Below, one piece after another: positions 19,495 through 30,318 of a DNA stretch of 64,000 nucleotides. The translations under genes were made by a program, and so were the position numbers. The stretch comes from Bettongia penicillata ogilbyi (Eukaryota; Chordata; Mammalia; Diprotodontia; Potoroidae): the NCBI GenBank assembly GCA_023548195.1, contig JAJHZJ010000799.1, positions 3,424,082 to 3,488,081 of the forward strand. Direction: 5' to 3'. Positions within the stretch are counted from its first letter, which is position 1, and each line of letters starts with the position of its first letter. Below the pieces are notes generated by a model. It was not told the DNA's origin, did no database searches, and saw nothing but the letters and a program-made list of their open reading frames with translations.

Positions 19495-19790
19495 TAGCTA
19501 ACATTTATATAGTTCTTTAAGGTTTTTAGAGTGCTTTACAAAAATTATCTCATTGTACTCTCCCAACATCCTTGGGAGGTAGGTGACATGTATATAATGC
19601 AGTACTTTCACTTGGCATAATTGAATAATTGACTTGGCATTTATTATTTCAGTTGATTTTCATAATTATTTCCTCAAGTCAGGCCACTGTGATCCCAATT
19701 TAGGTTTAAGAACCTGAGGATTAAAGTAATTTGCTCAGTCTCATAGCTAGTCAATGTGCAAGGTGGGATTCAAACTCAGGGCTTTGCAAT
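19495..19790 (-). mobile_element. MIR3-like CORE-SINE with internal disruption
   Basis: The plus strand reads the long-form element in reverse: agctaacatttatatag, ttctttaaggttttt, gtgctttacaaaaattatct, cttgggaggtaggtg, then a foreign or decayed stretch, then agtaatttgctcagtctcat, agctagtcaatg and gggattcaaactcagg. Relatives lie at 25462 and 36188. Confidence 0.75.
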
Positions 19791-20250
19791 GCCTGGTACC
19801 TTGTATGTACTTAATAAGTACTTGTCCATTGCGTGACTTCTAGCTAAGCTCCCATTTCATTACCATACCAGTTAGTCAGTCTTTCATGGTCATCCACCTA
19901 ATTAACCTGCTGGGTTATGCTCTGTTTTCTCCATTTCAGGACAGGGACTGGGCTAAAAGGTTAGGACTTGGCTGAACTTTTAATTTTTTTGTCCCAGGAG
20001 TATTAGTTACAAGGTAGGGGGCTAATGAGGAAAGAGGAGGGGGAAAGTGAATGACAGCTTACTGGTTTAGCATGACATGTGGGTATTAAGAGTATTTGCT
20101 ATTATTGTAGTAGCAATGCAATGTATTTAATTGGTTATTTAAATTCTGCTGTTTAATTAAATGATCTATTTTTACCATTACCACAGGATGTCATATAATT
20201 GATAATAAAATGGCTTCACAGTTTGTGGAAGAGATTCAGAGGGACTTTTT
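19791..20250. other. Mostly unassigned DNA
   Basis: The first 50 bases look like an L2 or SINE terminus (cttgtatgtacttaataag). The rest has no recognised feature and is AT-rich near 20100-20200. Confidence 0.5.
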
Positions 20251-20493
20251 GTCATTTCATTTCAGTCATGTCTAACTCTCTGTGACCCTATCTGGGTTTT
20301 TCTTGGCAGAGACATTGGAATGGTTTTCCATTTTCTTCTCCAGCTCATTTTACAGATGAGAAAACGGAGGCAAACAGGGTTAAGTGACTTGCCCAGCATC
20401 ATATAGCTAGTAAGTGTCTGAGACTGCATTTGAACTCAGATCCTCCCAACTCCAGGGCCCCCATGCTCTATGCCGTGCCCCATTTAGCTGCCC
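20251..20493 (-). mobile_element. RTE-tailed marsupial SINE
   Basis: A well-preserved reversed copy: ttcagtcatgtctaactctc, ttcttggcagagacattgg, cagctcattttacagatgag, gggttaagtgacttgccc, tagctagtaagtgtctgag, cccatttagctgccc. Confidence 0.9.
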
Positions 20494-20704
20494 ATCAGAG
20501 GACCTCAAGGCTCATTTGAATGACTGTAGGTAGATTGACTCCCAAAGCAGGCTTTAAAAGCTGAGAGAGAGGGTAGGGGAACTATGTAGGCACATGTCTT
20601 AGACATGCCTCTAAAGTAGCCTGCTTTCCCACCCCACCCTAATTAGATGCCAAAAAAGCTCATTTCATGATTTTTCATACTCATCAAACTATTGGGCAGT
20701 GGAA
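20494..20704. other. Unassigned DNA
   Basis: No feature is recognised here. Confidence 0.5.
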
Positions 20705-20790
20705 AGCATAAGCTCCCTGACGACAAGAGCTGTGACCTCTTCTGCTTTGCTCATAGGCTAGGATAATACTGGGCATGTAATAAATATCAT
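20705..20790 (+). mobile_element. L2-like 3' end
   Basis: It has ataagctccctgacgacaag, agctgtgacctcttctg and actgggcatgtaataaa, the usual L2 terminal words. Confidence 0.65.
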
Positions 20791-20798
20791 GATTTCTG

Positions 20799-20957
20799 GC
20801 ATCTTAGTTCTAGAGCAGGACAGGAACATTGAATCCCTTTTATAGATAAGGAAACTGGGGGTCAGGGAGGTTAGCTGAATTGCTCATAGTCACAAAAGCA
20901 TGAGAGGTATTTAACCTAGGTTTTATGACTCCAGGGTCAATGCTCATTCCTCTGTTT
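20799..20957 (-). mobile_element. MIR/CORE-SINE
   Basis: Reversed MIR boxes: cttagttctagagcagg, tttatagataaggaaactgg, ttgctcatagtcacaaaagc, then cctaggttttatgactcc. Confidence 0.75.
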
Positions 20958-21121
20958 GTGGAGATTCCTGTGTGGTTGGGGGTGAGGGGATGATTCAGTC
21001 AGCCCAGCCAGAACTGTGGCCTCTTTCCTTGCAAAATGTATATCCCCAGTCCTCCCAAGATGATCATCTCACAGTTGTGGAAGAAACAGTGAATAAAAAG
21101 TGGCATCTCAAAAAATGTTGA

Positions 21122-21228
21122 GAATCCTCCCATTAATTCAACTTCTTTCCTTTCACAGATAAATAAAAGGAGGTCTGCAGAGGCCCTCAGCAGATCAGTA
21201 GTAGAACCTGGGATTAGAACCTAGAGTT
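21122..21228 (-). mobile_element. MIR fragment
   Basis: Reversed core words remain: ttcacagataaataaaagga, cagatcagtagtagaacc, tgggattagaacctag. Confidence 0.6.
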
Positions 21229-23084
21229 TTCTTTGTTTCCCCCTTCTTGTGTCCCAGTATCCTTTACATTTCACTTTGCTTGTTTTAGGGATGCAGATAG
21301 AACCCATGTAACTAGAAATTTATTCAACTGAGTCTGAATTTTCTGAGACCTAGACCCTCCTCTTTCACAGACTGCCTGGAAGATTGTTAACTTTGCCACG
21401 ATTTTGACTCTCCTTCTGCACTTGGGATCTGATCAGTTCACTGGCCAGTGGTCTGGCATGGGACCAGTCACACCTCTGACCCTGTGAGATAGAAGGAAAG
21501 GGGGTCTTTTGCCTCAAAGTATTCCCAGCAGGGTTCTTGGCCTGGGAATGCAGGTTCTCAGTGATTTGTATAGAGAAGGCGTAGTGAAGCCCTTTGAAGC
21601 CTTCCCCCAGAATGTGTCCAGATGTTAGAACAAGAACAAATAATTAAAAGATAAAAGTGAGCCGAGATTTGTCCAAAAACTAAATAAGAAAAGGGTTTTC
21701 CCTGATGGTTGATGAAGCAGCTGAATAAAATGTCAAAAAGAAACAGGTTTTTTTAAGTGGGAGAGGAATGGGGGGGAGAGAGAAGAGGTGGAAATTACTT
21801 TTTTTTTTTAAATCATTGGCAAATTTCTCTTTTCCTTTCCTCTGTGTCCTTAACATCCACAACCGGTCCAGAACTTCAGCACTCAGGATATGATGTCTTG
21901 ATTCAGAGGGACACTGTAGAATGTTTGTAGGCAATGGAGTCCATCAGTGAACTCTTCTTTCTCCATCTTATAGGAAGCTATGAGCTACCTTCAGGGCTCA
22001 GCAGGAGTCAGAGAAGACACAATGGGAGATCAACACGAGTGTCTAAATTTAGTTTGTCAGTCAACAACATCTGTTGAGAACAGGCAGAAATGTAACTGAG
22101 AACTGAGAATCTGGGGCAAAGTGTTGACTGGTAGGGAAGGAGTAGGTGGTGATAGAAGTATAATAAAAAAATAACCATGGGGTAGACGGAAAGCAGAGGT
22201 CATGAAAATGAAGGAGGCTGAGAAATTGGAACTGGGAGGCCAAGCTGTTCGAAGGAGACAAGGGGGATGTTTAGTGGAGATGTCTAGGAGTTATTTACTG
22301 AATTCAATGGGGAGGTGGGCTGATAGCCTGGAGGTCTAAAGGTGACAGCTACAAGGAACTGGATAGGATGGATTAAATTTTTAAAGAGGAGAGGTGGTAG
22401 CTGAGTGGTAATTGTAGAGAGAGGGTCTGAGAGCAGTGGTAGAGATCAAGGGATAGGCTAGCCTCCCCATGTGTTCCTGGATGTCTTTGGAGAAGGGGCC
22501 AGAAGATGTGGCATCTTCAGGAGAAAGCTAGGAGGAGAATATGTAAGGAATGTGAAAAGAAGGAGCATGAAGTGAAACAGAACTTGCTTGTAACAAAGGA
22601 GGGCTTCTGAGGGAATAGAAGAAAGAGAGGGCTAAGGAGGAAAGTGGTTAAAGATGGCTAGGGCTGTGCTGGATAGAGAGGAGGATCAATGGAAAGATAG
22701 AAGAGTAAAAAAGGTTTTCCAAGAGGATAAGACATACAGGGGCCATCCAGGAAGGTACAGCCATGATTAAGAAGCAATGGTTCATTCTTTCCCCTGTCCA
22801 GTTCCCCAAACTTCCCTGGCCAGAATTTCTGTCCCCTTCCTCCTGCTCTGCCCTTTTCCTACTCCCGGACCCTAGTAGGCACTCAGGTTGGTGCTACAAT
22901 ACATGGAGGGAGCCGTCCATTCCCTTCGTTCTTCTCTGACCTCTTCAGCCAGAAAGCTTACTCCCTACTGTATGCCTCACTTCCAATGGAGCTGTCAGTT
23001 AGCAAAAGACTAAAAAGTGTAGTCATTGTATTACCACAGGGGGAACAAAGTGGTGCCTTCTGGGGAGAAAACAGTCCTGCCTTC
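21229..23084. other. Unassigned DNA, purine-rich at 22070-22745
   Basis: No gene is recognised in these 1.85 kb. From about 22070 to 22745 the plus strand is rich in A and G and free of obvious simple repeats; it may be an old antisense retroelement body (words such as ggaggctgagaaattgg), but I could not translate any domain from it. Confidence 0.4.
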
Positions 23085-23521
23085 TGATTGGCATTTAAAT
23101 CCCTTTACAACCTACTATCTCCCACCTTTCCAGCCTTATGTTTTACTCCCCTCCACCCACTCTACATTCCACCTATACTGGGCCATCTGATGTCCTTACA
23201 AATGATAACTCCATTTCCCAACTTTGTGTTGTGGACTGTCTCTCCTGCTTGGAATGCTCTCTCTCCTTACTTCTGCCTGCTAGTTACTTGGCTTCTTTCA
23301 GGATGCAGCTCTGTTCTCACCTGCTGGAGTCCTTTTCTGTGGTCTTACCTCCCACCAGAGCCTCCTCCTCGGAAATCACCTTCTGCCTACTCCCTCTATA
23401 TCTTATGGGTAATAGTCATTTACATATTATCCTCTCATTAGAATATGAGATCCTTGAATACAAGGACTATTTTTTGCTTCTCTTATTCCTAGCACTTGGA
23501 ACATAGTAGGTGCTTAACATG
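23085..23521 (+). mobile_element. LINE L2 3' region
   Basis: L2 words run from 5' to 3': ttggcatttaaatcccttta, cttggaatgctctctctcc, tggcttctttcaggatgcag, ctcattagaatatgagatcc, ttgaatacaaggactat, cacttggaacatagtaggtg. The two overlapping plus frames (23088-23506) are the decayed element read by chance. The microsatellite starts directly at its end. Confidence 0.85.
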
Positions 23522-23523
23522 TT

Positions 23524-23858
23524 TCTTTTTCCTTTCCTTTCCTTTCCTTTCCTTTCCTTTCCTTTCCTTTCCTTTCCTTTCCTTTCCTTTCCTTTCCTTT
23601 CCTTTCCTTTCCTTTCCTTTCCTTTCCTTTCCTTTCCTTTCCTTTTCCTTTCCTTTCCTTTCCTTTCCTTTCCTTTCCTTTCCTTTCCTTTCCTTTCCTT
23701 TCCTTTCCTTTCCTTTCCTTTCCTTTCCTTTCCTTTCCTTTCCTTTCCTTTCCTTTCCTTTCCTTTCCTTTCCCTTTCCTTTCCTTTCCTTTCCTTTCCT
23801 TTCCTTTCCTTTCCTTTCCTTTCCTTTCCTTTCCTTTCCCTTCCCTTCCCTTTCCTTC
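23524..23858 (+). repeat. (TTTCC)n pentanucleotide microsatellite, about 335 bp
   Basis: A very pure pentamer array. Single-base slips (an extra T near 23645, an extra C near 23773) divide it into three long perfect blocks, and the last 25 bases are irregular. It accounts for the long FPFLS/KGKER-type frames on both strands. It grew at the 3' end of the L2 copy at 23085-23521. Confidence 0.98.
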
Positions 23859-23912
23859 TTTCCACTGATTAGCTTCCTAAGAAAAACCTCAGCATTCAGA
23901 GTCCTGTTTATT

Positions 23913-23917
<5 letters not shown>

Positions 23918-23956
<39 letters not shown>

Positions 23957-24003
23957 ATATGTATATATGTGTGTGTATACACATATATGTATATATATGA
24001 TAT
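23918..24003. repeat. (TA)n/(CA)n-rich microsatellite
   Basis: A pure (TA)n run changes into mixed CA, TATG and GTGTG units. The tyrosine/isoleucine frames here are repeat artefacts. Confidence 0.95.
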
Positions 24004-24012
24004 ATTTGTTTG

Positions 24013-24151
24013 CAATTTGTCTTCTCTATTAGATTATAAGTTCTTTGAGCACAAGGACTGTTTTTTTTTGCCTCTTTTTGTATCTGCAATGCTTGCCATA
24101 GTGCCTGAGACACAGTAGGCACTCAATAAATAAATGAATGAATGAATGAAT
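24013..24151 (+). mobile_element. L2-like 3' end with (GAAT)n tail
   Basis: Terminal words are well kept: ttagattataagttctttga, gcacaaggactg, gtgcctgagacacagtaggc, actcaataaataaatgaatg. The tail is a short tetranucleotide run. Confidence 0.85.
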
Positions 24152-24532
24152 GCTGTTGGGAGTCAGAGGAGAGGAAGTTGCCCACTCCATTTACCTTCTT
24201 GCCTTCAAAGAGGTCACAGTTTTAGGTTCCATAACACAAACAGGAATAAAAGTAAAAAGAGTTGCACGCACATTTTTGTATGTATTCCCACATTCAGTAC
24301 AAATAACTACAGTTGCTAAAAAATTCTGGGGGATGATGCAGGAGTGGTTGGAATACTGGGAGCCAGAGTCCCAGGGATGAAAAGGACCATGAACTTTGGG
24401 GAATACTTAAAAGGAAGAAAAGGACATGGGTGTGTGAAGAGTGTGTGGGAGGGAGTTTCTTACCGGAATCATGAAGTTAAGGGAGGGTTAGGAAAGGAGT
24501 TTCTCAGAGGCAGAGCCTGACTGGGACAAAGC
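24152..24532. other. Unassigned DNA
   Basis: No feature is recognised; the short plus frame (24150-24380) lacks any motif. Confidence 0.5.
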
Positions 24533-24692
24533 GGTGTGAGTACAGTGTGAATAGTCTTGAACCTGGAATCTGGAGACCTGGTTCTCACTTCTACCACTTG
24601 CTAGTTATATGACCTTGGGCAAAGTGATTCACCTCTCTGGGCTACAGTTTTTTCATTTAGGAAGTGAGGGGGTTGGAGGAGATGACTTCTAA
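24533..24692 (+). mobile_element. MIR/CORE-SINE
   Basis: A good forward copy: gaacctggaatctggagacc, accacttgctagttatatga, ccttgggcaaagtgattcac, ctctctgggctacag, gttggaggagatgacttcta. Confidence 0.85.
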
Positions 24693-24921
24693 GGGGCACC
24701 CCATTCCCAGCCTGCATGTGGTATATGGAATTGCCCTCCAGAAAATGAACAATTGACCAGAAATAACCGGGGGCATGATACTCCCAAAAGGAGGCAGTCT
24801 CTAAGGGATTGGGTGGTGGTGGTAGTAACTGTGACTTCAGAAGATGGCCACCATCAAAGATTGCCTGAGAAGGAGGGAGAAGGTATTGAGGGTTGGAGGG
24901 AGTCGTTTTGTTCTTCCTTTA
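24693..24921. other. Unassigned DNA
   Basis: No feature is recognised. Confidence 0.5.
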
Positions 24922-25200
24922 GAGACAGGTTGGTGCATTCGATGGAATGCTGGGCTCCAAATTGGGAGTTTTCAAAGCAGGCTCTAGACATTTACCAGCT
25001 GTGTGAGTCATAGCAAATCGCTTCACCTTTCCTCGACTGAGTTTTCCATCTGTAAATTAGGGCAATAATGATAGTACCCACGTGCCAGGATTGTGGGAAA
25101 GATTAGTAAAGGACTTTGAAAACATTAAAGCGCTATGTAAATGCAAACTTTTATTATTAATTATTGTTAATATCATCGTCATTATCATATCTAAAGTGGA
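24922..25200 (+). mobile_element. MIR/CORE-SINE, full length
   Basis: Forward order: gttggtgcattcgatgg, aatgctgggctccaaattgg, catttaccagctgtgtgag, gttttccatctgtaaattag, ggcaataatgatagtaccc, then attaaagcgctatgtaaatg and a tattattaattattgtta end. Confidence 0.85.
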
Positions 25201-25361
25201 GGTTGTAACCCAGGTGAAGAGAACACTAGAAATGGTTTCATTTCTTTGAATGGTATTTCCTCTCTTATCTTCCAGGACTATAACAAAGACTTTTGTCCAA
25301 GGGTGACAAAATTCAGAGGGTTCTGATAGTACTTGAACTTTACTAGTAACAACAGTTAACT

Positions 25362-25362
25362 G

Positions 25363-25400
<38 letters not shown>

Positions 25401-25462
25401 TATATGCGCATATATATAACACAGATATATATTATATATATATACATATATGTGTATATCTT
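25362..25462. repeat. (TA)n microsatellite with 22-bp palindrome
   Basis: TA runs flank a perfect 22-bp palindrome at 25397-25418 centred on GCGC. Further TA/CA units follow to about 25462. Confidence 0.95.
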
Positions 25463-25668
25463 TAAGGTTTGCAAAACTTACAATATTATTTTATTTTGTC
25501 CTCACAACTTGTTAGATGAGGGAAATAGGTGCTATTATAATCCTAATTTTACAGATCAGGAAACTGAGGCAGGGAAAGATTTAAGTGACTTTTTTCCAGG
25601 ATCATACATCCTGGAAATATTGAAGGTTAAATTTGAATTCAGGCCTTAATTCTAGCTCTAATGCTCTG
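25463..25668 (-). mobile_element. MIR3-like CORE-SINE
   Basis: Reversed order: tttaaggtttgcaaaactta, ttgtcctcacaacttg, aggtgctattataatcc, ttttacagatcaggaaactg, aggcaggg, then tttgaattcaggccttaatt. Confidence 0.8.
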
Positions 25669-25971
25669 GCCATGAAGCAACTCAGCTGTTCTAGCAAACA
25701 GAAACAACTGAGCTAGCACTTAGTTGCCAAGAATTATTTAAAATAGAAGGCTACCAGAGAATGTGGTAGTTCACCCTAAGTGAGTGCCTCCCCAGCACAA
25801 ATTCATCCTACTCCCTCCACTGGTGGTATCCTGTAATAATGTCATACTTTGATACCCCAGAGTCTCTGCCTATAAAGGCCAGGGTCCCCCTTTTCAAGTT
25901 GGGGTCTCTCCTCTTTCTTTAGGATCTTCTGTACCAAAGTCTAAGATACCTTCCAGAGCTTGTTGTCTCTG
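25669..25971. other. Unassigned DNA
   Basis: No gene or repeat family is recognised. Confidence 0.5.
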
Positions 25972-26075
25972 CCCCTGTCTTTGTCTCTGTCTATCTCTGC
26001 CTCTGTCTTTGTTTCTGTCTCTCTATCTTTGTGTCTGCCTGTCTCTGTCTCGCTATCTCTTTTACTCTCTATCCC
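25972..26075 (+). repeat. TCTG/TCTC-rich pyrimidine tract
   Basis: Imperfect repeats of tctctg, tctgtc and tgcctc units, ending near ctctctatccctac. Confidence 0.9.
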
Positions 26076-26849
26076 TACATCTCACTAAAATAACTTGTTA
26101 TAGATTTCTTTTATGGCCTTTTAATCCTGGGGTACGAAGAAGACCTGTATGATGGAATTCACTCTACAGAAGGTAGAAAAGGAATGGATTCAGGGTGGCT
26201 GGGGGCTATTGTTGGTACAGGTGAGAGGCAACTTCTAAGCAGAGCCCCTGGTTTGTGTGGCTGTGGGTCACTGTGGTCTCTTTTCTGGGCAACCTTTAAG
26301 AACAAGTAAAGCTTTATATGTCTGATTGGGTTGGACAGAACCCTGGTAGGAGACAGAGGGATGGGTGAAATGACCCTCTTTTGTACTTCTAAGACTCAAT
26401 GACCCTCTAGAGGGGGCCAAAATGGGGTTACATTTAGACTTGGAATATCCAGGCTCAGCACAGTAGGACCAAACTCTGGCTCATCTCCCAAAGGGCCAAG
26501 GCTTTTAGGCTGAATTAACAAAGATTCCTGTTCTTTAATCTCTGCTTGCAGGTCTCCTAGCGGCTAGGGCCGGGCATGAAAAGAGGGTATTGTCCAGTAT
26601 GGGAATGGCTTTGCAACTAATCTCTCCGAGATGCATTTTAATTTGCTCTAATGACTCTGCCTTCCCTCAGATTTTTCATTTGTGAGGGGGCTTTGTTAAA
26701 GAGATTAGATGGAGAGAAGCTGAGCCCAGAAAAGCAGCCTTCCTCCAAGGGTGATATTCGCTGAGAATGGGCTGTAAAATGCATTAAGATGCAGAGAGTT
26801 GATCTGGAGCTAGGGACAGTGGGGAGTAGGAAAGAGTACAAGCGCAGGG
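26076..26849. other. Single-copy-looking DNA, possible conserved element at 26480-26790
   Basis: No repeat is recognised. The part at 26480-26790 has retained CpGs and several homeodomain- and SOX-like words (aacaaagattcc, ctaatctctccgag, gcattttaatttgctctaat). It is a candidate regulatory element only. Confidence 0.4.
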
Positions 26850-26962
26850 GTATACACATGCACACAAACTCACACTGACGCAAATTCACACATACGTACT
26901 CCACACACACACACACACAAACTTGCACACACACACACAATCACACACAAACACACACTCTG
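26850..26962 (+). repeat. (CA)n-rich microsatellite
   Basis: Interrupted CA runs, including two pure runs at about 26904-26919 and 26926-26939. The minus-strand cysteine/valine frame is an artefact of this. Confidence 0.9.
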
Positions 26963-27439
26963 AGTGCAGGGATATCAAATACTGTCACCTGCACCAATCA
27001 ATTTGAATCAGTCAAGCGGGGCCGCTGGTGGGAGCCTAGAACAGACTGGACAGGATGATGTCATGCCCAGGACACTGTCTTTTCTCTGGTGTCTCTCTTT
27101 TCTTCAAGCTTTGTATAAACACAGCTGTTTGTGAGGAATGCTGGTTTAGGAAAACATAAACCGTCTGCCTTAATGACCTTTCCTCCATGCAACACACCCC
27201 CGTTCCTACTGGACGTGGGAGATCGGAATGTATTCAGCCTAACAGAACAGGCTCATTGTCAGGATGTCTTTAGCCTCAGACCTTGCCCTTTTCATGCTGA
27301 GACCAGGGGCTCAGAGGACTCCAGAGACCATGGACAGCCTGGTGGTCACAGAAGGAAGTCAGTTAGCACTCTTCTTTGTGGGTAACATCTGAAACGGATT
27401 TTTCTGGACACTAGTGAGGTCTCTCTGCAGAGTTTGGGG
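26963..27439. other. Single-copy-looking DNA, possible conserved element
   Basis: No repeat is recognised. It has several CpGs and a cluster of forkhead-like and E-box-like words around 27110-27165 (tttgtataaacacagctgtt, aaacataaacc). The 84-residue plus frame from 27131 has no motif. Confidence 0.4.
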
Positions 27440-27552
27440 TTGGAAATAACCCTGAAAGCAGTCACTGTGTCTCAGTTTGGCTTTATCTCCTCAATGCCCA
27501 CCATGGTGCATGGCACATGGTAGGCACCTGATAAATGTTTATTGCATTAACT
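27440..27552 (+). mobile_element. L2-like 3' end
   Basis: Terminal words: caatgcccaccatggtgcat, ggcacatggtaggcacctga, taaatgtttattgcattaa. Confidence 0.75.
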
Positions 27553-28329
27553 TCAGAAAGTTCTTCTACGAAAGTAAATGGAGGCAAGAGTTGGGGAAAT
27601 AAATTTCCCTGGTCAGTGAGGAGTCTACATGAGGTTCAGATAACCACCTGGAGTCCTGCCCATTCTAGCCTGGACTCTCTTCCCACACAACTTCCTGCCT
27701 CTGGGATGAGAAAGAGAAAGAAGTCACAGTACCTAGATTTGGGCTGGTGTTTGAGCAGAGCCTAGGCTCATCCCCAGCTCCATCATGGTCATGAGAGATT
27801 TAAAACCAAACCATTTCTCCTTTGGAGAATGAAAGGGAAAGGAGAAGATGGGCAGCAAAGTCAAGCAAAGGTCGAGTTTCTTTTGGGAACAGGGCTCAGT
27901 CTCTTTGGAAATCCATTGGTACTAATGAGGTTTCAACACTCCAACCCACAGCAATTTATTGGTGGTGATTTTCTACTTCCAGATGGTGACTACTTGACCT
28001 TGGAGGTTGAGGGTTTTTTAATTCATGCTACTGAACTTGGAATCTCAACTCTCATGTCCTACAAGTGTTTCCTGTCCTCCCCCATCCCAGCTCATTGTCC
28101 CCCTCCTCATTCTGTCCTCTTCTATAGAAGAAAACACTGGGCTCTGTGGACAGCCTGTCCCAGAGGAGGTCAGGCATTCCAAGGAAGGGAGCACAGGAAG
28201 GCTACCAGTGGAAAATGAATGGGATTTGTTCAGCCCCATGGGAAGGGGTAGTGAATCACCCTACTTTATGGTCTCTACTTACCTTAATTTTCTTTGGGCA
28301 TCAATGAATCAGATTTAGGCCTATCAGAA
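27553..28329. other. Unassigned DNA
   Basis: No repeat family is recognised. Two overlapping plus frames (27829-28218 at 129 residues, 28025-28318 at 97) and a minus frame have no recognisable domain, no signal peptide and no consistent splice context. I treat them as chance frames. Confidence 0.45.
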
Positions 28330-28690
28330 GCTTTCATTCCTCTCCTTGTTCTGTTTCTGATTATCTGGGATTCTCTCCCATTCCCCAGCAACCTGCATAT
28401 CCTGGAAAATCTCTTGCTCACTTTTCTCCTCCTTGGTAGTTCCTCTTGTAACCTTCATTTTGAGAAAGTGCCCAGCAACCCATACATACTTTTCCTTTAT
28501 TGTCTCTACTTCTGACTCTCTGGACTACCCATACCTTTCTCCTTTTCAGCTCCCTTTGATGTTTCACTTTACCCTATTAGCACTTTTTTTTTTGGTCAAG
28601 GACCATGAATCTTCATCTCTTGCATGTGTATTCCAAGGGCTTAGCATAGTGTTTGGTACATAGTAATCCATAAGTATTTGTTCACTGGAT
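28330..28690 (+). mobile_element. LINE L2 3' region, diverged
   Basis: The pyrimidine-rich 3' body ends in recognisable terminal words: caaggaccatgaatcttcat, ccaagggcttagcatagtg, tttggtacatagtaatcc, ataagtatttgttcactgg. Confidence 0.65.
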
Positions 28691-28815
28691 TTGACTTTGA
28701 AATGATCTAGTCCAACCTCCTCATTTTAAAGAGGAGAAAACTTGAAGCCAATGAGGGGAAATTTATTACACAGGTAATAAATAGCAGAAATCAGGTCCTT
28801 TGATTCCAGTGAGGT
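28691..28815 (-). mobile_element. MIR fragment
   Basis: Reversed core words: atgatctagtccaacctcct, cattttaaagaggagaaaac, taataaatagcagaaatc. Confidence 0.65.
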
Positions 28816-29979
28816 TGGATAGGTTGATATTCATCAATGTTCACCTTTTGAATAGGTCTTTTTAAAACCACAGCCTTGATACTATCATGATACCTGCTAC
28901 CTGGCTCCTGGTTATCCTGCCCTGGAGTTTGTAGAGAGGGGAGAATGGGGATAGGTTCAAGAGTCTTATTCAAGAAATAAGATGGTGATGCTAGAAGTAG
29001 TTGATAGTTTAGGGCAGAAAAGGAAGTTTCTTAAAGAGTGTGATTTGAGTGGCAATAGGAATGCATTTCCCCTATGCGCCATTAGGGAATCCACCAATAG
29101 AGATTCATTCCTTTGGGTTTAGCCTTACCTTCTTTCCTTCTATTGGTTTCATCAGAGCAGGTACTCTCTCCACTAGTGCATATTATTGCCTTGCCACATC
29201 TGTGTATATGTTCCTTACAAGTTACTGTGACCAAAACCACTCAGAGCTGGCCAGCCAGTGGTCAACTTTCTGGTGATGAGCCTTTCCAGATTGAGTCAGG
29301 ATGCTTCTGAGTGACAGACACATCAATGAGGTCATATTAAAAGTGTTTTCAGCTTGGTAGGTCATACCAAAGTCTAGGCTTTGTTCTACGGCTTTTATTT
29401 TCATGCTTTGATGAAGCATAAGAGGATTTTTGTGAATATTTCCTTCATTTCTGGTTTAAAAAACAAGTGTTCCTGGGATAAGTGTCATGAAATCATGTAA
29501 AATTCATTTGAAAATCTTATCTTGTATTCACATATTGTGTATATATTTAAAAGTCATGTTTTTCTGGGAAAAGATATGATTTCCCCAATAGAAGAGTGTT
29601 TGTATTTCATAAAAGTTTGTGAGTTAGCATTGCTCCTACCAGAACTGGTCTTTAAATTTTACTATTATATACAAATGTCAAGCAATATTAAAAGTAAGTT
29701 ATATTATCTGTAGGGATGAGGAGAAGTTGAGAAGGAACTTTGTTTCTTTAAAGAGGACTGAAAAATTTCTCCATTCTGATTAAGAATGATAGTCATAGAG
29801 GTTCATGCTAAAATATAGACATGTACTTATGTAACTGTCTTTTTCTCTCTTTTCCTACTGGTCAAAGGTCCCTCCTTTCTCAGAAACATGGAGACAGGAC
29901 TTGTCTCTCAGGGTTCCAAACCTGAGGTCTTGACTCAGAAAGAAACACAAAAATACATGCAGAAGAACCACTGGTAGTT
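28816..29979. other. Unassigned DNA
   Basis: No gene or repeat family is recognised in these 1.16 kb. Four small frames here are chance. Confidence 0.5.
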
Positions 29980-30035
29980 CAAGGGTGTGCTGGTAAATAT
30001 TCAACAAGTTTTTTGGGAAAAATCCTTAGATATCC
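29980..30035. repeat. Dispersed repeat, copy 2 of 3
   Basis: A short match to 9058 and 31585 (gtgctggtaaatattcaaca, then gggaaaaatcc). Confidence 0.4.
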
Positions 30036-30078
30036 ATTTCTGGCAGCTAGGGCATCTAACCAACACTTGGAGAAGATG

Positions 30079-30318
30079 AGACAACATGTTGTTGCTGTTC
30101 TGCCTCTTCCTGACCCTGTGGACCATAGTACTCCAGGTCCTTCTATTAGCCCCAGTCTCTCAAAGTTTGTCTAAGCTTGTGTTCATTGCTTACTTGACAC
30201 TACCCATCTCATCCTCTGCTGTCCCCTTCTCCTTTTGCCTTCAATATTTTCCAGCATCAAGGTCTTTTCCAATGAGTCCTTTCTTCTCATTATGTGGCCA
30301 AAGTATTTAAGCTTCAAG
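30079..30318 (-). mobile_element. RTE (BovB-like) LINE 3' end
   Basis: The reverse complement from 30316 downward encodes a stretch typical of the end of the RTE/BovB open frame: KYFGHIMRRKDSLEKTLMLE, followed by NIEGKRRRGQQRMRW, after which stops and shifts appear. The final part reads tatggtccacagggtcagga and ends in cagcaacaacatg, like the tails of the RTE-tailed SINEs in this window. It is a 5'-truncated dead fragment. The plus-strand frame at 30086-30310 is only its antisense. Confidence 0.88.

Noticed and set aside
22070..22745. An endogenous retrovirus or LTR body in the purine-rich stretch
   Set aside because: I could find no LTR pair, primer-binding site or readable gag/pol motif.
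23524..23858. A CRISPR-like regular array
   Set aside because: The unit is a 5-bp microsatellite with no spacers, and the rest of the window is mammalian.
23467..24032. Frames of up to 178 residues with FPFLS or KGKER repeats
   Set aside because: They are the (TTTCC)n microsatellite read in several frames on both strands, joined to a (TA)n run.
30086..30310. A hydrophobic 74-residue plus-strand frame
   Set aside because: It is the antisense of the RTE LINE 3' end, whose true sense reading (KYFGHIMRRKDSLEKTLMLE) is on the minus strand.
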